In this document: positions 19,040 through 28,952 of the stretch, one piece after another
Position numbering within the stretch: position 1 is the stretch's first letter
Layout: every line of letters begins with the position of its first letter
Assembly: GCF_002209535.1 (NCBI RefSeq)
Contig: NZ_NJIG01000002.1
Span: 1 to 64,000, forward strand
Length of the DNA: 64,000 nt
Source: Achromobacter marplatensis
Lineage (GTDB): Bacteria; Pseudomonadota; Gammaproteobacteria; Burkholderiales; Burkholderiaceae_B
Direction: 5' to 3'
The notes under the pieces: model-generated
The model's input: only the letters and a program-made list of their open reading frames with translations
Told to the model about the DNA's origin: nothing
Database searches by the model: none
Made by a program: the position numbers and the translations under genes

Positions 19040-20112
19040 CCGCCGCCCGCACCATCCTGATCATGGCCGGCGGCACCGGCGGGCACATCATGCCCGGCCT
19101 GGCCGTGGCCGATGTGCTGCGCGAGCGTGGCTGGCGCGTGTTGTGGCTGGGCAACCCGGACAAGATGGAAGGCAAGCTGGTGCCGCCGCGCGGCATCGAG
19201 CTGGTGCCGCTGCGGTTCCAGGGCGTGCGCGGCAAGGGCGCCTCGGCGCTGCTGAAGCTGCCGTTCCTGCTGCTGCGCGCCTTCGCGCAAGCCTGGGCGC
19301 GCTTGTCGGACGTGCGCCCGGACGTCGTGCTGGGCATGGGCGGCTACGTAGCCTTCCCGGGCGGCGTGATCGCCGCGCTGCGCGGCACGCCGCTGGTCGT
19401 GCACGAACAAAATGCCGTGGCCGGCACCGCGAACAAGTGCCTGGCCAAGATGTCGCGCCGCGTGCTGAGCGGATTCCCCGGCGTGCTGCCCAAGGGCGAA
19501 GCCATGGGCAATCCCGTGCGTGCGGACCTGTGCGACTTGCCAGACCCGGCCGTGCGCTATGCCGGCCGCACCGGCCCGCTGCGCGTGCTGATCGTGGGCG
19601 GCAGCCTGGGCGCGCAAGCCTTGAACACGACGGTTCCGCAGGCGCTGGCGCGCCTGCCGCAAGACAGCCGCCCGGTGGTCATTCACCAGGCCGGCGAACA
19701 ACATTTGCCCGCGCTGCAGCAGGCCTACGCCCAAGCGGGCGTGCAGGCCGACTGCCGCGCATTCATCGATGACATGGCGGGCGCCATGGGTGATGCGGAT
19801 TTGCTGATCTGCCGCGCCGGCGCCATGACGGTGTCCGAAGTGGCCGCGGCGGGTGTCGCGGCGCTGTTCGTGCCGTTCCCGCATGCCATCGATGACCATC
19901 AGACTGCCAACGCGCGCTTTTTGAGCGACGCGCAGGCCGCTTGGCTGCAGCCGCAGTCCGCCTTGACGCCCGAGTGGCTGGCGGACTGGCTCGCCCAGCG
20001 TTCCCGACAAGAACTGGAAGCCGTTGCCATCCGGGCCCGCGCCCATGCGCACCCGGAAGCGGCGGCTCATATCGCCGACGTCTGTGAACAAGCAGCGGGG
20101 CGTTCATCATGA
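19036..20112 (+). CDS. murG: Lipid II synthase MurG
   Basis: A 358-residue peripheral membrane GT28 glycosyltransferase that adds GlcNAc from UDP-GlcNAc to lipid I. The N-terminal glycine loop [16 protein letters not shown] (about 10-25), [13 protein letters not shown] (about 95-107), [12 protein letters not shown] (about 124-135), the C-domain loop [11 protein letters not shown] (about 190-200) and [10 protein letters not shown] (about 255-264) are all present. ATG at 19036 overlaps the ftsW stop; a longer in-frame reading into ftsW has no family support. Confidence 0.97.
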   Translation: MTAARTILIMAGGTGGHIMPGLAVADVLRERGWRVLWLGNPDKMEGKLVPPRGIELVPLRFQGVRGKGASALLKLPFLLLRAFAQAWARLSDVRPDVVLGMGGYVAFPGGVIAALRGTPLVVHEQNAVAGTANKCLAKMSRRVLSGFPGVLPKGEAMGNPVRADLCDLPDPAVRYAGRTGPLRVLIVGGSLGAQALNTTVPQALARLPQDSRPVVIHQAGEQHLPALQQAYAQAGVQADCRAFIDDMAGAMGDADLLICRAGAMTVSEVAAAGVAALFVPFPHAIDDHQTANARFLSDAQAAWLQPQSALTPEWLADWLAQRSRQELEAVAIRARAHAHPEAAAHIADVCEQAAGRSS

Positions 20113-21515
20113 AACACAGAATTCAACATATCCATTTCGTAGGCATCGGTGGCTCGGGCATGAGCGGCATTGCCGAAGTGCTGCTCAACCTGGGCTACAC
20201 GATCAGCGGTTCCGACCTGAACGAGTCGGCCGTGACGCGTCGCCTGGCAAGCCTGGGCGTGAAGATCGCGATCGGCCACGTGGCCAGCAATGTCACGGGG
20301 GCGGGCGCCATCGTGACGTCCACGGCCGTGGCTGGCGACAACCCCGAAGTGATCGCGGCGCGCGCCTCGCGGATTCCGGTGGTGCCGCGCGCCATCATGC
20401 TGGCCGAACTGATGCGCCTGAAGCGCGGCATCGCCGTAGCCGGCACGCACGGCAAGACGACGACGACCAGCCTGGTGGCCAGCGTGCTGGCCGCCGGCGA
20501 CCTGGACCCCACCTTCGTGATCGGCGGCCGCCTGAATTCGGCCGGCGCGAATGCGCGGTTGGGGCAGGGCGACTACATCGTGGTGGAAGCCGACGAGTCC
20601 GACGCGTCGTTCCTGAACCTGCTGCCGGTGATGGCCATCGTGACCAACATCGACGCCGACCACATGGACACCTACGGGCACGATGTGGCGCGCTTGAAGA
20701 GCGCGTTCATCGAATTCACGCAGCGCCTGCCGTTCTACGGCAGCGCCGTGCTGTGCTCGGACGACGCCAACGTGCGCGAGATCATGCGGTTCGTGTCGCG
20801 TCCCATCACGACCTACGGTTTGAACGAAGACGCGCAGGTGCGCGCCTATGAAGTGCAGCCGGAAGGCACGCGCATGCGTTTCAACGTGCAGCGCACGCAC
20901 CGCGAAACGCTGCTGCCGCCGCTGCAGGTGGAACTGAATCTGCCGGGCCTGCACAACGTCCGCAACGCGCTGGCCGCGATTGCCGTGGCGACCGAACTGG
21001 GCGTGTCCGACGAGGCGATCTGCGACGCGTTGTCCGCGTTCAAGGGCGTGGGCCGCCGCTTCACGCAAACAGGCGAATTCCCCGTGCCGGCCAACCATGG
21101 CGGCGGCACGTTCACCGTGATCGACGACTACGGCCATCACCCGGTCGAAATGGCCGCGACGCTGGCTGCCGCGCGCGGCGCGTGGCCCGACCGCCGCATC
21201 GTGCTGGCGTTCCAGCCGCACCGCTACACGCGGACGCGAGATTGCTTTGAAGATTTCGTACGGGTGCTGGGCACGGCCGACGCCGTGCTGCTGACCGAGG
21301 TCTATGCCGCCGGCGAACCGCCCCTGGTGGCGGCCGACGGCCGCGCCCTGTCGCGCGCCTTGCGCGTGGCCGGCAAGGTCGAACCGGTCTTTGTCGAAGA
21401 CGTGGCTGAACTGCCGCAGGCCGTGGTGGACTTCGTGCGCAACGGCGATGTGGTGATTGTGATGGGAGCGGGGTCGATCAGCAAAGTCCCGGCCCAAGTG
21501 GGAGAACTGGCATGA
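20109..21515 (+). CDS. murC: UDP-MurNAc:L-alanine ligase MurC
   Basis: A 468-residue cytosolic ligase that starts the Mur peptide stem by adding L-alanine. N-terminal glycine loop [14 protein letters not shown] (about 10-23), ATP loop [13 protein letters not shown] (about 111-123), EADESDASF (about 160-168), and [12 protein letters not shown] near 340 in the C-domain. Length equals the family norm. Preceded and followed by ATGA overlaps with murG and ddl. Confidence 0.97.
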   Translation: MKHRIQHIHFVGIGGSGMSGIAEVLLNLGYTISGSDLNESAVTRRLASLGVKIAIGHVASNVTGAGAIVTSTAVAGDNPEVIAARASRIPVVPRAIMLAELMRLKRGIAVAGTHGKTTTTSLVASVLAAGDLDPTFVIGGRLNSAGANARLGQGDYIVVEADESDASFLNLLPVMAIVTNIDADHMDTYGHDVARLKSAFIEFTQRLPFYGSAVLCSDDANVREIMRFVSRPITTYGLNEDAQVRAYEVQPEGTRMRFNVQRTHRETLLPPLQVELNLPGLHNVRNALAAIAVATELGVSDEAICDALSAFKGVGRRFTQTGEFPVPANHGGGTFTVIDDYGHHPVEMAATLAAARGAWPDRRIVLAFQPHRYTRTRDCFEDFVRVLGTADAVLLTEVYAAGEPPLVAADGRALSRALRVAGKVEPVFVEDVAELPQAVVDFVRNGDVVIVMGAGSISKVPAQVGELA

Positions 21516-22462
21516 GCACGCAATTCGGCAAAGTGGGTGTGTTGTACGGCGGCCGTTCCGCCGAGCGCGAAGTGTCGCTGATGTCCGGCAAGGGCGTGCA
21601 GCAGGCGCTGGCCAGCGCCGGCGTGGACGCGCACCTGTTCGACACGGGCGAACGCAGCCTGGCCGAGCTGGCCGCCGAAGGCTTCGACCGGGTGTTCATC
21701 GCCCTGCATGGCCGCTATGGCGAAGACGGCACGATCCAGGGCGCCCTGGAACTGCTGGGCATCCCTTACACCGGCAGCGGCCCGATGGCCTCGGCGCTGG
21801 CCATGGACAAGACCATGACCAAGCGCGTGTTGCTGCAGCATGGCCTGCCTACGCCTGACTTCGAAGTGCTGGACGCCGACACGGAACTGCGCCTGGTCCC
21901 CGACCGCCTGAGCCTGCCGCTGATCATCAAGCCGCCGCATGAAGGTTCGACCGTGGGCATCACCAAGGTGGTGGGCTATTCGGACATGAAGGAAGCCTAC
22001 GCCGCGGCCGCCCGCTACGACAGCGAAGTGCTGGCCGAGCAGTTCATCACCGGCCGCGAATTGACCGTGGCGGTGCTGGGTTCCGGCAAGGGCGCACGCG
22101 CGCTGCCGGTGATCGAGATCGCGGCCCCGGGCGGCAACTACGATTACGAACACAAGTATTTCTCGGACGACACGCAGTATTTCTGCCCGGCCAACCTGCC
22201 GCCCGAAGTGGCCGAGAACGTGTCGGCCATCGCCGTCAAGGCCTATCGGGCGCTGGGCTGCGAAGGCTGGGGCCGCGCCGACTTCATGCTGGATCGCGAC
22301 AACCGTCCCTGGCTGCTTGAACTGAATACCTCGCCTGGCATGACCAGCCACTCTTTGGTGCCCATGGCTGCGAAGGCCGTGGGGATCAGCTACGCCGACC
22401 TGTGCGTGGCGATTCTGTCCGAGGCCTCGTGCAAAGTGCACGGCGTCTCCCGTAACGCTTGA
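21512..22462 (+). CDS. ddl: D-alanine:D-alanine ligase
   Basis: A 316-residue ATP-grasp enzyme that makes D-Ala-D-Ala for MurF. N-terminal [17 protein letters not shown] (about 10-26), [14 protein letters not shown] (about 66-79), [11 protein letters not shown] (about 144-154), [10 protein letters not shown] (about 265-274) and [16 protein letters not shown] (about 278-293). Size and motifs match DdlB. Overlaps murC by ATGA; ftsQ begins 12 bases later. Confidence 0.97.
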   Translation: MSTQFGKVGVLYGGRSAEREVSLMSGKGVQQALASAGVDAHLFDTGERSLAELAAEGFDRVFIALHGRYGEDGTIQGALELLGIPYTGSGPMASALAMDKTMTKRVLLQHGLPTPDFEVLDADTELRLVPDRLSLPLIIKPPHEGSTVGITKVVGYSDMKEAYAAAARYDSEVLAEQFITGRELTVAVLGSGKGARALPVIEIAAPGGNYDYEHKYFSDDTQYFCPANLPPEVAENVSAIAVKAYRALGCEGWGRADFMLDRDNRPWLLELNTSPGMTSHSLVPMAAKAVGISYADLCVAILSEASCKVHGVSRNA

Positions 22463-22474
22463 CCTGGATAATCC

Positions 22475-23299
22475 GTGTGGAACGACGCTCGCACTACCAA
22501 CCTGATCGCCAACACGCTAGCCGTGCTGGCGGTTTGCGCCATGCTCCTGGCGGGCGTGGTGTGGGTGGTGCAACGCCCGTTCTTCACGCTGTCGGCGATC
22601 GAGCTGGAGTCCATGCCGGACACCGAGCTGCACTACGTGTCGCCGGGGGCGGTGCGATCGGCGATCGCCGGCCGCTTCAAGGGCAACTTCTTCACGGTGG
22701 ACCTGGACGATGCGCGCGAGCTCTTCGAGTCGGTGCCGTGGGTGCGCCATGCGACCGTGCGCCGGATCTGGCCCAACGTGCTGCGCGTGCAGATCGAGGA
22801 ACAGCAGCCGTTGGCGCTGTGGAACGAGAACCAGATGATCAACACCTGGGGCGAAGCGTTCACGGCGAACACGGGCGAGGTGGACGACGAAACCGTGCTG
22901 CCGCAGTTCTCCGGGCCCGAGGGCACCGAGTCGCTGGTCGTGCAGCGCTACGCCGAGCTGGCGCGCTGGTTCGCGCCGCTGGATATGCATGTCAAACAGT
23001 TGGAACTGAGCCCGCGCTACGCCTGGCGCGTGGTGCTGTCCAACGGCATGATGCTGGACCTGGGCCGCGATCCGGGCGCCGACGCGCCGGATCCGCACGG
23101 CTTGCCCGGCGCACTGCCGTTCGCGGCTCGCATTCAACGCTTTGTGCAGGCGTGGCCCGCCGTGTCGGGGCGCCTGGAAGGGCGCACCATCACGCAGGCC
23201 GACCTGCGCTATCCCAATGGTTTCGCCCTGGCGCTGGCCCCGTTGCCCGCGTCGGAAGCCAAATCCAAATCCACACCGAAACCTCCCAAGAAACGCTAA
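22475..23299 (+). CDS. ftsQ: Cell division protein FtsQ
   Basis: A 274-residue bitopic protein of the FtsQLB complex. A short cytosolic tail, one membrane segment (about residues 11-31), a POTRA domain beginning RPFFTLSAIELESM (about 34-105) and the beta domain with WGEAFTAN and LPQFSGPEGTESLV. The start is GTG at 22475; the ribosome-binding site is weak (CTGGA about 10 bases upstream), which suggests partial coupling to ddl translation. ftsA starts 4 bases after the stop. Confidence 0.93.
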   Translation: MWNDARTTNLIANTLAVLAVCAMLLAGVVWVVQRPFFTLSAIELESMPDTELHYVSPGAVRSAIAGRFKGNFFTVDLDDARELFESVPWVRHATVRRIWPNVLRVQIEEQQPLALWNENQMINTWGEAFTANTGEVDDETVLPQFSGPEGTESLVVQRYAELARWFAPLDMHVKQLELSPRYAWRVVLSNGMMLDLGRDPGADAPDPHGLPGALPFAARIQRFVQAWPAVSGRLEGRTITQADLRYPNGFALALAPLPASEAKSKSTPKPPKKR

Positions 23300-23303
23300 C
23301 GCC

Positions 23304-24530
23304 ATGACCCGTGACATCAAGGACCTTATCGTCGCCCTCGATATCGGCACCAGCAAGGTGGTGGCTGTGGTGGCTGAAATTTTGCCCGAAGGGCGATTCG
23401 AAGTGCTTGGCCTTGGCCAGCATGAATCGCGCGGCATGCGCAAGGGCGTGGTCGTCAACATCGAGACCACTGTGAATTCGATTCAGCGCGCGCTTGAAGA
23501 AGCCGAGCTGATGGCAGATTGCAAGATTCGCGACGTCTATACCGGCATTGCCGGCAGCCATATCCGCAGCTTCAACTCCAGCGGCATGGTCGCTGTGAAG
23601 GACAAGGAAGTCACCGCCACCGACGTTGCCCGCGTCATCGAGACCGCCAAGGCGGTGAACATCCCGACGGATCAGCAAGTGCTGCATGTGCTGACCCAGG
23701 AATTCATCGTCGACGGCCAGGAAGACATCCGCGAACCCATCGGCATGAGCGGCCTGCGCCTGGAAGTGCGCGTGCACATCGTGACGGGCGCGGTCAGCGC
23801 CGCGCAGAACATCGTCAAGTGCGTACGCCGCTGCGGCCTGGAAGTGCAGGACCTGATCCTGCAGCCGCTGGCCTCCAGCCTGGCCGTGCTGACTGCCGAC
23901 GAGAAAGAACTCGGCGTCGTGCTGGTCGACATCGGCGGCGGCACGACCGATGTCGCGATCTTCACCGGCGGCGCGATCCGCCACACGGCGGTGCTGCCGA
24001 TCGCTGGCGACCAGATCACCAACGACATCGCGGCCATGCTGCGCACGCCGACGCCGGATGCCGAAGAAATCAAGCTGCGCTACGGCGTGGCCAAGCAGGT
24101 GCTGGCCAGCCCGGACGAGTCCGTGGAAGTGCCGGGCCTGGGCGATCGCGGCCCGCGTCAGGTCAAGCGCCAGGCGCTCGGCGCCGTGATCGAGCCGCGC
24201 GTGGAAGAACTGTTCACGCTGGTGCAGCAGGTCGTGCGCGATTCCGGCTATGAAGATCTGCTGGCCTCGGGCGTGGTCTTGACGGGCGGGTCGGCGCAGT
24301 TGCCCGGCATGATCGAACTGGCCGAGGACGTGTTCCTCAAGCCGGTGCGCGTGGCGGTTCCCGAATACGAAGGCAGCCTGGCCGACGTGATGCGCAATCC
24401 GCGCTTCTCGACGGTGATGGGCTTGTTGCAGGAAGCGCGCATGCAGCGCGTGCGTGGCCGCAAGGTCGCGGCGCAGACAGGCAATTTCAAGAGCCTGCTG
24501 GCGCGCATGAAGGAATGGTTTATGAATTAA
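23304..24530 (+). CDS. ftsA: Cell division protein FtsA
   Basis: A 408-residue actin-fold ATPase that tethers FtsZ to the membrane. Phosphate loop ALDIGTSKV (about 11-19), the 1C domain (about 85-165), the second phosphate loop VDIGGGTTDVAIF (about 207-219), the adenosine motif TGGSAQLPGM (about 330-339), and a C-terminal amphipathic helix (SLLARMKEWFMN) for membrane attachment. ATG at 23304 gives MTRDIKDLI, the family start. Confidence 0.97.
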   Translation: MTRDIKDLIVALDIGTSKVVAVVAEILPEGRFEVLGLGQHESRGMRKGVVVNIETTVNSIQRALEEAELMADCKIRDVYTGIAGSHIRSFNSSGMVAVKDKEVTATDVARVIETAKAVNIPTDQQVLHVLTQEFIVDGQEDIREPIGMSGLRLEVRVHIVTGAVSAAQNIVKCVRRCGLEVQDLILQPLASSLAVLTADEKELGVVLVDIGGGTTDVAIFTGGAIRHTAVLPIAGDQITNDIAAMLRTPTPDAEEIKLRYGVAKQVLASPDESVEVPGLGDRGPRQVKRQALGAVIEPRVEELFTLVQQVVRDSGYEDLLASGVVLTGGSAQLPGMIELAEDVFLKPVRVAVPEYEGSLADVMRNPRFSTVMGLLQEARMQRVRGRKVAAQTGNFKSLLARMKEWFMN

Positions 24531-24717
24531 AGGGTGCAGGTTGGGGCCTGCTCCTTGGCGTGACTCGCGGCAGTATTGCGGGGTGCGCCAGAAAGAGGAG
24601 GCGTCTCAAACCCGTGGCGGACCTATGTAGTCGGCATCGGCTTTGAGGCGATTCACAAAAGATAGGCTGTTGGGGAATTTTTGTGATTTGCAAAATCGGA
24701 CTTGTGAGGGAGTCATC

Positions 24718-25902
24718 ATGATGAACTTTGAGATGCTTGAGAACAACACCAAAGGGACCGTAATCAAGGTCGTTGGTGTGGGTGGTGCGGGCGGCAATGC
24801 CGTCGCGCACATGATTCGCAACGGCGTGCATGGCGTGGATTTCATCTGCGCAAACACCGATGCGCAAGCGCTGGCGGCAACCAATGCCCCGGTGCAGATT
24901 CGTCTGGGCCGTACCGGCCTGGGTGCGGGCGCCAAGCCCGAGCAGGGACGTGCGTCGGCTGAAACCGCGCGCGAGGAGATCCGTGCCGCGCTGAATGGCG
25001 CGCACATGGTCTTCATCACCGCCGGCATGGGCGGTGGCACCGGCACCGGCGCAGGTCCGGTCGTTGCCGAGGTGGCGAAGGAACTGGGCATTCTGACCGT
25101 AGGCGTGGTCACCAAGCCCTTCACCTTTGAAGGCAACAAGCGCCTGAAGATGGCCGAGGACGGTATCTCGGAATTGGCCAAGCACGTGCATTCGCTCATC
25201 GTGGTGCTCAACGAGAACCTGTATGAACTGATGGACGAGGACGCGACGCAGGAAGACTGCTTCCGTTCGGCCGACGATATCCTGCACAACGCGTGCGCGG
25301 GCATCGCCGAAATCATCAACGTCGAAGGCAACGTCAACGTCGACTTTGAAGACGTGAAGACGATCATGGGTGAGCAGGGCCAGGCCATGATGGGCACGGC
25401 ATCGGCATCGGGCGCTGACCGCGCTCGCGTCGCCGCCGAGCACGCCATCGCTTGCCCGCTGCTGGAAGGCGTGGACCTGAACGGCGCTCGCGGCGTGCTG
25501 GTCAACATCACCGCCAGCCGCTCGCTGAAGATGCGCGAAACGCGCGAAATCATGGAAACGATCCGCAGCTACGCTTCGGACGACGCGACCGTGATCTTCG
25601 GCACCGCCTACGACGAAACGATGGGTGAAAACCTGCGCGTGACCGTGGTTGCAACCGGCCTGGGCCGTGCGCAAGCGCGTCCGCAACTGGTTCAGAACAC
25701 CGCTGAAGTGCTCCGCACCGGTACCGACAACATGCCCATGGGCACGATGCCGGCCGGCCAAGGTGGCGATTACCGCAATCTGGACATGCCGTCGGTCATG
25801 CGCAATCCGCGCAGCCAGGCGTCTGCCCAGGTCCGCGCGCTGGAAAGCTCGGGCATGGATCACTTCGACATCCCGGCGTTCCTGCGCAAGCAGGCGGATT
25901 GA
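24718..25902 (+). CDS. ftsZ: Cell division GTPase FtsZ
   Basis: A 394-residue tubulin homologue that forms the Z-ring. GVGGAGGNAV near residue 20, the tubulin signature GGGTGTGAGP near 107, the T7 loop NVDFEDVKTIM near 210, a Q/P-poor linker after about 320 and the conserved C-terminal peptide DHFDIPAFLRKQAD that binds FtsA and other partners. Two ATG codons stand side by side at 24718 and 24721; GAGG at 24706-24709 favours the first by spacing. The 187-base gap after ftsA is the largest within the cluster and may carry an ftsZ promoter, though none is convincing. Confidence 0.97.
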   Translation: MMNFEMLENNTKGTVIKVVGVGGAGGNAVAHMIRNGVHGVDFICANTDAQALAATNAPVQIRLGRTGLGAGAKPEQGRASAETAREEIRAALNGAHMVFITAGMGGGTGTGAGPVVAEVAKELGILTVGVVTKPFTFEGNKRLKMAEDGISELAKHVHSLIVVLNENLYELMDEDATQEDCFRSADDILHNACAGIAEIINVEGNVNVDFEDVKTIMGEQGQAMMGTASASGADRARVAAEHAIACPLLEGVDLNGARGVLVNITASRSLKMRETREIMETIRSYASDDATVIFGTAYDETMGENLRVTVVATGLGRAQARPQLVQNTAEVLRTGTDNMPMGTMPAGQGGDYRNLDMPSVMRNPRSQASAQVRALESSGMDHFDIPAFLRKQAD

Positions 25903-25942
25903 ACCAAAGAGCCGGCCACAGGCTCTAAACGCACTCCCTCAT

Positions 25943-25976
25943 CTCCGGCTTGCCTGTCCCCGCGGGCAAGCCGGAG
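25943..25976. other. Strong 12-bp hairpin between ftsZ and lpxC
   Basis: CTCCGGCTTGCC (25943-25954) pairs perfectly with GGCAAGCCGGAG (25965-25976) around a 10-base loop. No T-run follows, so it may be an RNA-stabilising or attenuating element. A weaker AGAGCC/GGCTCT pair precedes it at 25909-25927. Confidence 0.55.
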
Positions 25977-26140
25977 GCGGAGCGGTCCGTGTTTCCCTTG
26001 CACGGTTCTAATAAGGGACGGAGGTATCGGTCGATCCCGCGCGCTGATGGCGTCAAGGGTCGGACAGCGTTACAATACGTCAGTTACGCCGGCAATCTGT
26101 CTTCTTCGTGCCGGCTTTCTGGCTCTAACACCCAAGTCTC

Positions 26141-27064
26141 ATGTTCCGACAACGCAGCATTCAGAATCTAGTCCGCACGACAGGCGTCGGCGTCCACTCC
26201 GGGCGGCGGGTAGAACTCACCCTGCGTCCGGCGCAACCCAATACTGGCATTGTCTTTCACCGCGTGGACCTGCCGCAGGTCGTTGACCTGCCCGCGCAAG
26301 CCACTGGCGTGGGCGATACGCGCATGGCGTCCGTCCTGCAACAGGGCAATGTCCGCGTCTCCACGGTGGAACACCTCATGTCGGCGCTGGCCGGCCTGGG
26401 AATCGACAACCTGCATATCGACCTCACTGCCGAAGAAGTCCCCATCATGGACGGCAGTGCGGCAACGTTTGTTTATCTGTTGCGCTCGGCGGGCATCGTC
26501 GAGCAGAACGCGCCCAAGCAGTTCATCCGCGTCAAAAAGACGGTGGAAGTGCGCGAAGGCGAAGGCCGCAACGAGAAATGGGCCCGGCTGGAGCCCCATG
26601 AAGGGTACGCGCTGGCGTTCTCGATCGACTTTCGCCACCCCGCCATCGACTCCACGGCCAATTTCGCCGAGATCGATTTCGCGACGCACTCGTATGTGCG
26701 CGAGATCGCCCGTGCGCGCACCTTCGGTTTCGTGAACGAAGTGGAAGCCCTGCGCTCGATGGGTCTGGCGCGCGGCGGCAGCCTGGACAACGCTATCGTC
26801 ATGGACGAATACCGCGTGCTGAACAGCGACGGGCTGCGTTACGACGACGAATTCGTGAAGCACAAGATCCTGGATGCCATCGGCGATCTGTATCTGTTGG
26901 GCAAGCCTCTGGTGGCGCGCTATGTGGCGTGCAAATCGGGCCACGGCCTGAACAACCAGTTGGCCCGTGCGTTGCTGGCCCAGCAAGATGCCTGGGAACT
27001 GGTCACCTATGAATCGCAGGCAGAGGCGCCGCAGGCGTTTCGCCACGAGTGGAAGCTGGCCTGA
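26141..27064 (+). CDS. lpxC: UDP-3-O-acyl-GlcNAc deacetylase LpxC
   Basis: A 307-residue zinc enzyme for the committed step of lipid A synthesis. Zinc ligands are seen as H78 in [11 protein letters not shown]241 and D245 in [12 protein letters not shown]; the catalytic His is in KSGHGLNN near 268. Two duplicated domains with the usual insert are covered, and length matches E. coli (305). It sits after ftsZ as in most gammaproteobacteria and betaproteobacteria. TACAAT at 26071-26076 may be a -10 element of its own promoter. Confidence 0.97.
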   Translation: MFRQRSIQNLVRTTGVGVHSGRRVELTLRPAQPNTGIVFHRVDLPQVVDLPAQATGVGDTRMASVLQQGNVRVSTVEHLMSALAGLGIDNLHIDLTAEEVPIMDGSAATFVYLLRSAGIVEQNAPKQFIRVKKTVEVREGEGRNEKWARLEPHEGYALAFSIDFRHPAIDSTANFAEIDFATHSYVREIARARTFGFVNEVEALRSMGLARGGSLDNAIVMDEYRVLNSDGLRYDDEFVKHKILDAIGDLYLLGKPLVARYVACKSGHGLNNQLARALLAQQDAWELVTYESQAEAPQAFRHEWKLA

Positions 27065-27084
27065 CGCCAGGCTTCCCATCTGGA

Positions 27085-27153
27085 CCTGAATGCCGGGGCC
27101 TGTCCCCGGATCCCTTCAGGTTCCTGCTTAAGGATGGCGCGGGTTGCCATCCT
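27085..27153. other. Structured convergent gap between lpxC and dciA
   Basis: CCTGAA (27085-27090) pairs with TTCAGG (27115-27120), enclosing CCGGGG/CCCCGG (27093-27098 with 27104-27109). A second hairpin, AGGATGGC with GCCATCCT (27131-27138 with 27146-27153), follows. Together they could end transcription from both sides, though T-runs are missing. Confidence 0.5.
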
Positions 27154-27260
27154 CCTGAGCAAAAGTCGCCATCCGGTCGCAAGCCATCGGGCTAGTCGCT
27201 CGAAAACTTGGTTTCGCTTCGTTTCCGGGCGCCTCTGGCGCCGGACAGGGCCGGATTGAT

Positions 27261-27752
27261 TCAGCTACGCTTGTGATGCCTTAAAAGCTTGGCGACCGCA
27301 TCGGCCAACGGGCCGGGGCGCAGGTTGTCGTGTAGTGACTCGAACGCGCCCAGGGCCTTGTCCCCAAGCGGTTGCGCCTCTTTGGGAGGGCGCGGCTGGC
27401 GGGCACCGGGCTTCGGTAACCCCGCTTGTACCTTGACGGCAATTTCGTTAAGGTTCCAGCCTTGGTCTGCCAAGGTACGCGCGATGCGCGGCGCCAATTG
27501 ACGCATCTTGGCGGCATGGGCAGCACTGGGCACCACCAGGTGCAGGCACTGGTTTTCCAGTTTGCCCACCTGGCAGACAGCACCCAGCGGGGTGGGCAGA
27601 ACCGCCGCCACCGCATACTGAATTTGCAAGTGCTTGCGGGCAGTCGCCAGTACCCCGGCGCCCCGCATGTCATGACCCAGCCATCCCAGTGCGGTATTTT
27701 CTTTCCGCCGGCTGGAACCGGAACGTTGACGGGTTGAAGCAGGTCTATTCAT
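27261..27752 (-). CDS. dciA: DciA-type helicase loader (DUF721)
   Basis: A 163-residue protein with a basic N-terminus and a DUF721 domain (about residues 35-110), seen in the alternating pattern around LGAVCQVGKLENQCLHLVVPSAAHAAKMRQLAPRI. DciA is the widespread ancestral loader or operator of the replicative helicase DnaB. The C-terminal third is Pro-rich and then helical. Context is supportive: DUF721 genes often lie between lpxC and secA in proteobacteria. It is divergent from the M23 peptidase gene by 28 bases. Identity is by pattern and position, not by catalytic motif. Confidence 0.8.
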   Translation of the reverse strand: MNRPASTRQRSGSSRRKENTALGWLGHDMRGAGVLATARKHLQIQYAVAAVLPTPLGAVCQVGKLENQCLHLVVPSAAHAAKMRQLAPRIARTLADQGWNLNEIAVKVQAGLPKPGARQPRPPKEAQPLGDKALGAFESLHDNLRPGPLADAVAKLLRHHKRS

Positions 27753-27780
27753 CCCGGCTTTAAAGAATTAGGAAGCAACC

Positions 27781-28776
27781 TTGAAAATCGTGATTATGCA
27801 CGCCCGCGACGGGCGGGACGGGCATTTCACCCTGGGAGGCGCGCGGTTGGCGTTGTTTCTCGGGGCCGCGCTCGTCACGGCAGCCATCTTCGGCGCCGCA
27901 CTACAACGATACCTTACTCCGATACTGCCCACCGTCCAGACCGTGGGCTGGCCATTGGGCGGGCAGCCGGGGCGCGACACCGATTTCCTGCGTGGAAACA
28001 TGAACTTGCTGGCCGCCAAGGTGGGCGCGCTGCAGGCCAAGCTGGTCAGCATCGACGGCTTGGGGCAGCGCGTGGCCAAGGTGGCGGGCGTGGCCTACAC
28101 CGACCCGGAACTGGCCAAGCAGTTGGCCGTGGCGCAGCCCGAAGCGCTGACCCAGCCGGAAGCCACGCAGGTCATGGACGACCTGTTCACCGATCATCCG
28201 CCGCCCAGCGCTGCCTCGGCCGAAGCGCTGGGCCGCCAACTGGATGAAATCCAGGCGCGGCTGGCGCAGCAGTCGGACAACCTGAAACTGCTGGATGCGG
28301 CGTTGACCAAGCGCTCGGCGGACCAGGCGCGCATGCCGACCGCCATGCCGATCACCGATTATCCCTATCTGAGTTCTTCGTACGGCTGGCGCCGCAACCC
28401 GGTGACGGGGCGCACGGCCATGCACGAAGGGCTGGATTTCGCCGCGCCGTCGGGCACGCCTATCCTGGCCGCCTCGGGCGGGGTGGTGCTGGAAGCCAAG
28501 TTTCAACCGGGTTTCGGCAATATGGTCGAGATCGATCACGGCGATGGCCTGATCACCCGTTACGCCCATGCTTCGTCCCTGATGGTCAAGCAGGGGCAAT
28601 TGGTTGACCGCGGCCAGCAAGTGGCGCGCGTAGGCAGCTCGGGCCGATCGACCGGCCCCCATCTGCACTTTGAAGTCCGCCTTGCCGGACAGCCGCTGGA
28701 CCCCAGATTGTTCCTGGGATCGCAGCAGCATGCCCCGCCTGCCGTGGCGCAGGCGACTGAACCTGCGGCGCGCTGA
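27781..28776 (+). CDS. M23 family metallopeptidase (murein hydrolase or activator)
   Basis: A 331-residue protein with one N-terminal membrane segment (about residues 21-40), a helical region (about 60-180) and a C-terminal LytM/M23 domain (about 190-315). The zinc ligands HEGLDF (H and D, near 218-222) and HLHFE near 299-303 are intact, so it is probably an active peptidoglycan endopeptidase. TTG at 27781 is preferred as start because AGGAAG (27770-27775) stands 5 bases before it; GTG at 27790 and ATG at 27796 are alternatives. An M23 gene next to secA is common in betaproteobacteria. Confidence 0.9.
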   Translation: MKIVIMHARDGRDGHFTLGGARLALFLGAALVTAAIFGAALQRYLTPILPTVQTVGWPLGGQPGRDTDFLRGNMNLLAAKVGALQAKLVSIDGLGQRVAKVAGVAYTDPELAKQLAVAQPEALTQPEATQVMDDLFTDHPPPSAASAEALGRQLDEIQARLAQQSDNLKLLDAALTKRSADQARMPTAMPITDYPYLSSSYGWRRNPVTGRTAMHEGLDFAAPSGTPILAASGGVVLEAKFQPGFGNMVEIDHGDGLITRYAHASSLMVKQGQLVDRGQQVARVGSSGRSTGPHLHFEVRLAGQPLDPRLFLGSQQHAPPAVAQATEPAAR

Positions 28777-28952
28777 CCGGTCCAACAGGACAATGACAGC
28801 ACCCTGGTCATAGATCCAGGCTATTACGCTCCAGGTGCGTTAAACTGGTTCGTTTCCCAGCGGACCCCCGCTCAACCAATAACATCAAAGTCACGGGTGA
28901 CGCTGCCCTGGCCCTTTGCAGGCGCGGCGTGGCACGTGCGGCCGACATACGC

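Noticed and set aside
28777-28952. A SecM-like arrest peptide before secA
   Set aside because: No short frame with a plausible arrest motif and start was found; the leader only holds CCTGG...CCAGG pairing at 28803-28820.
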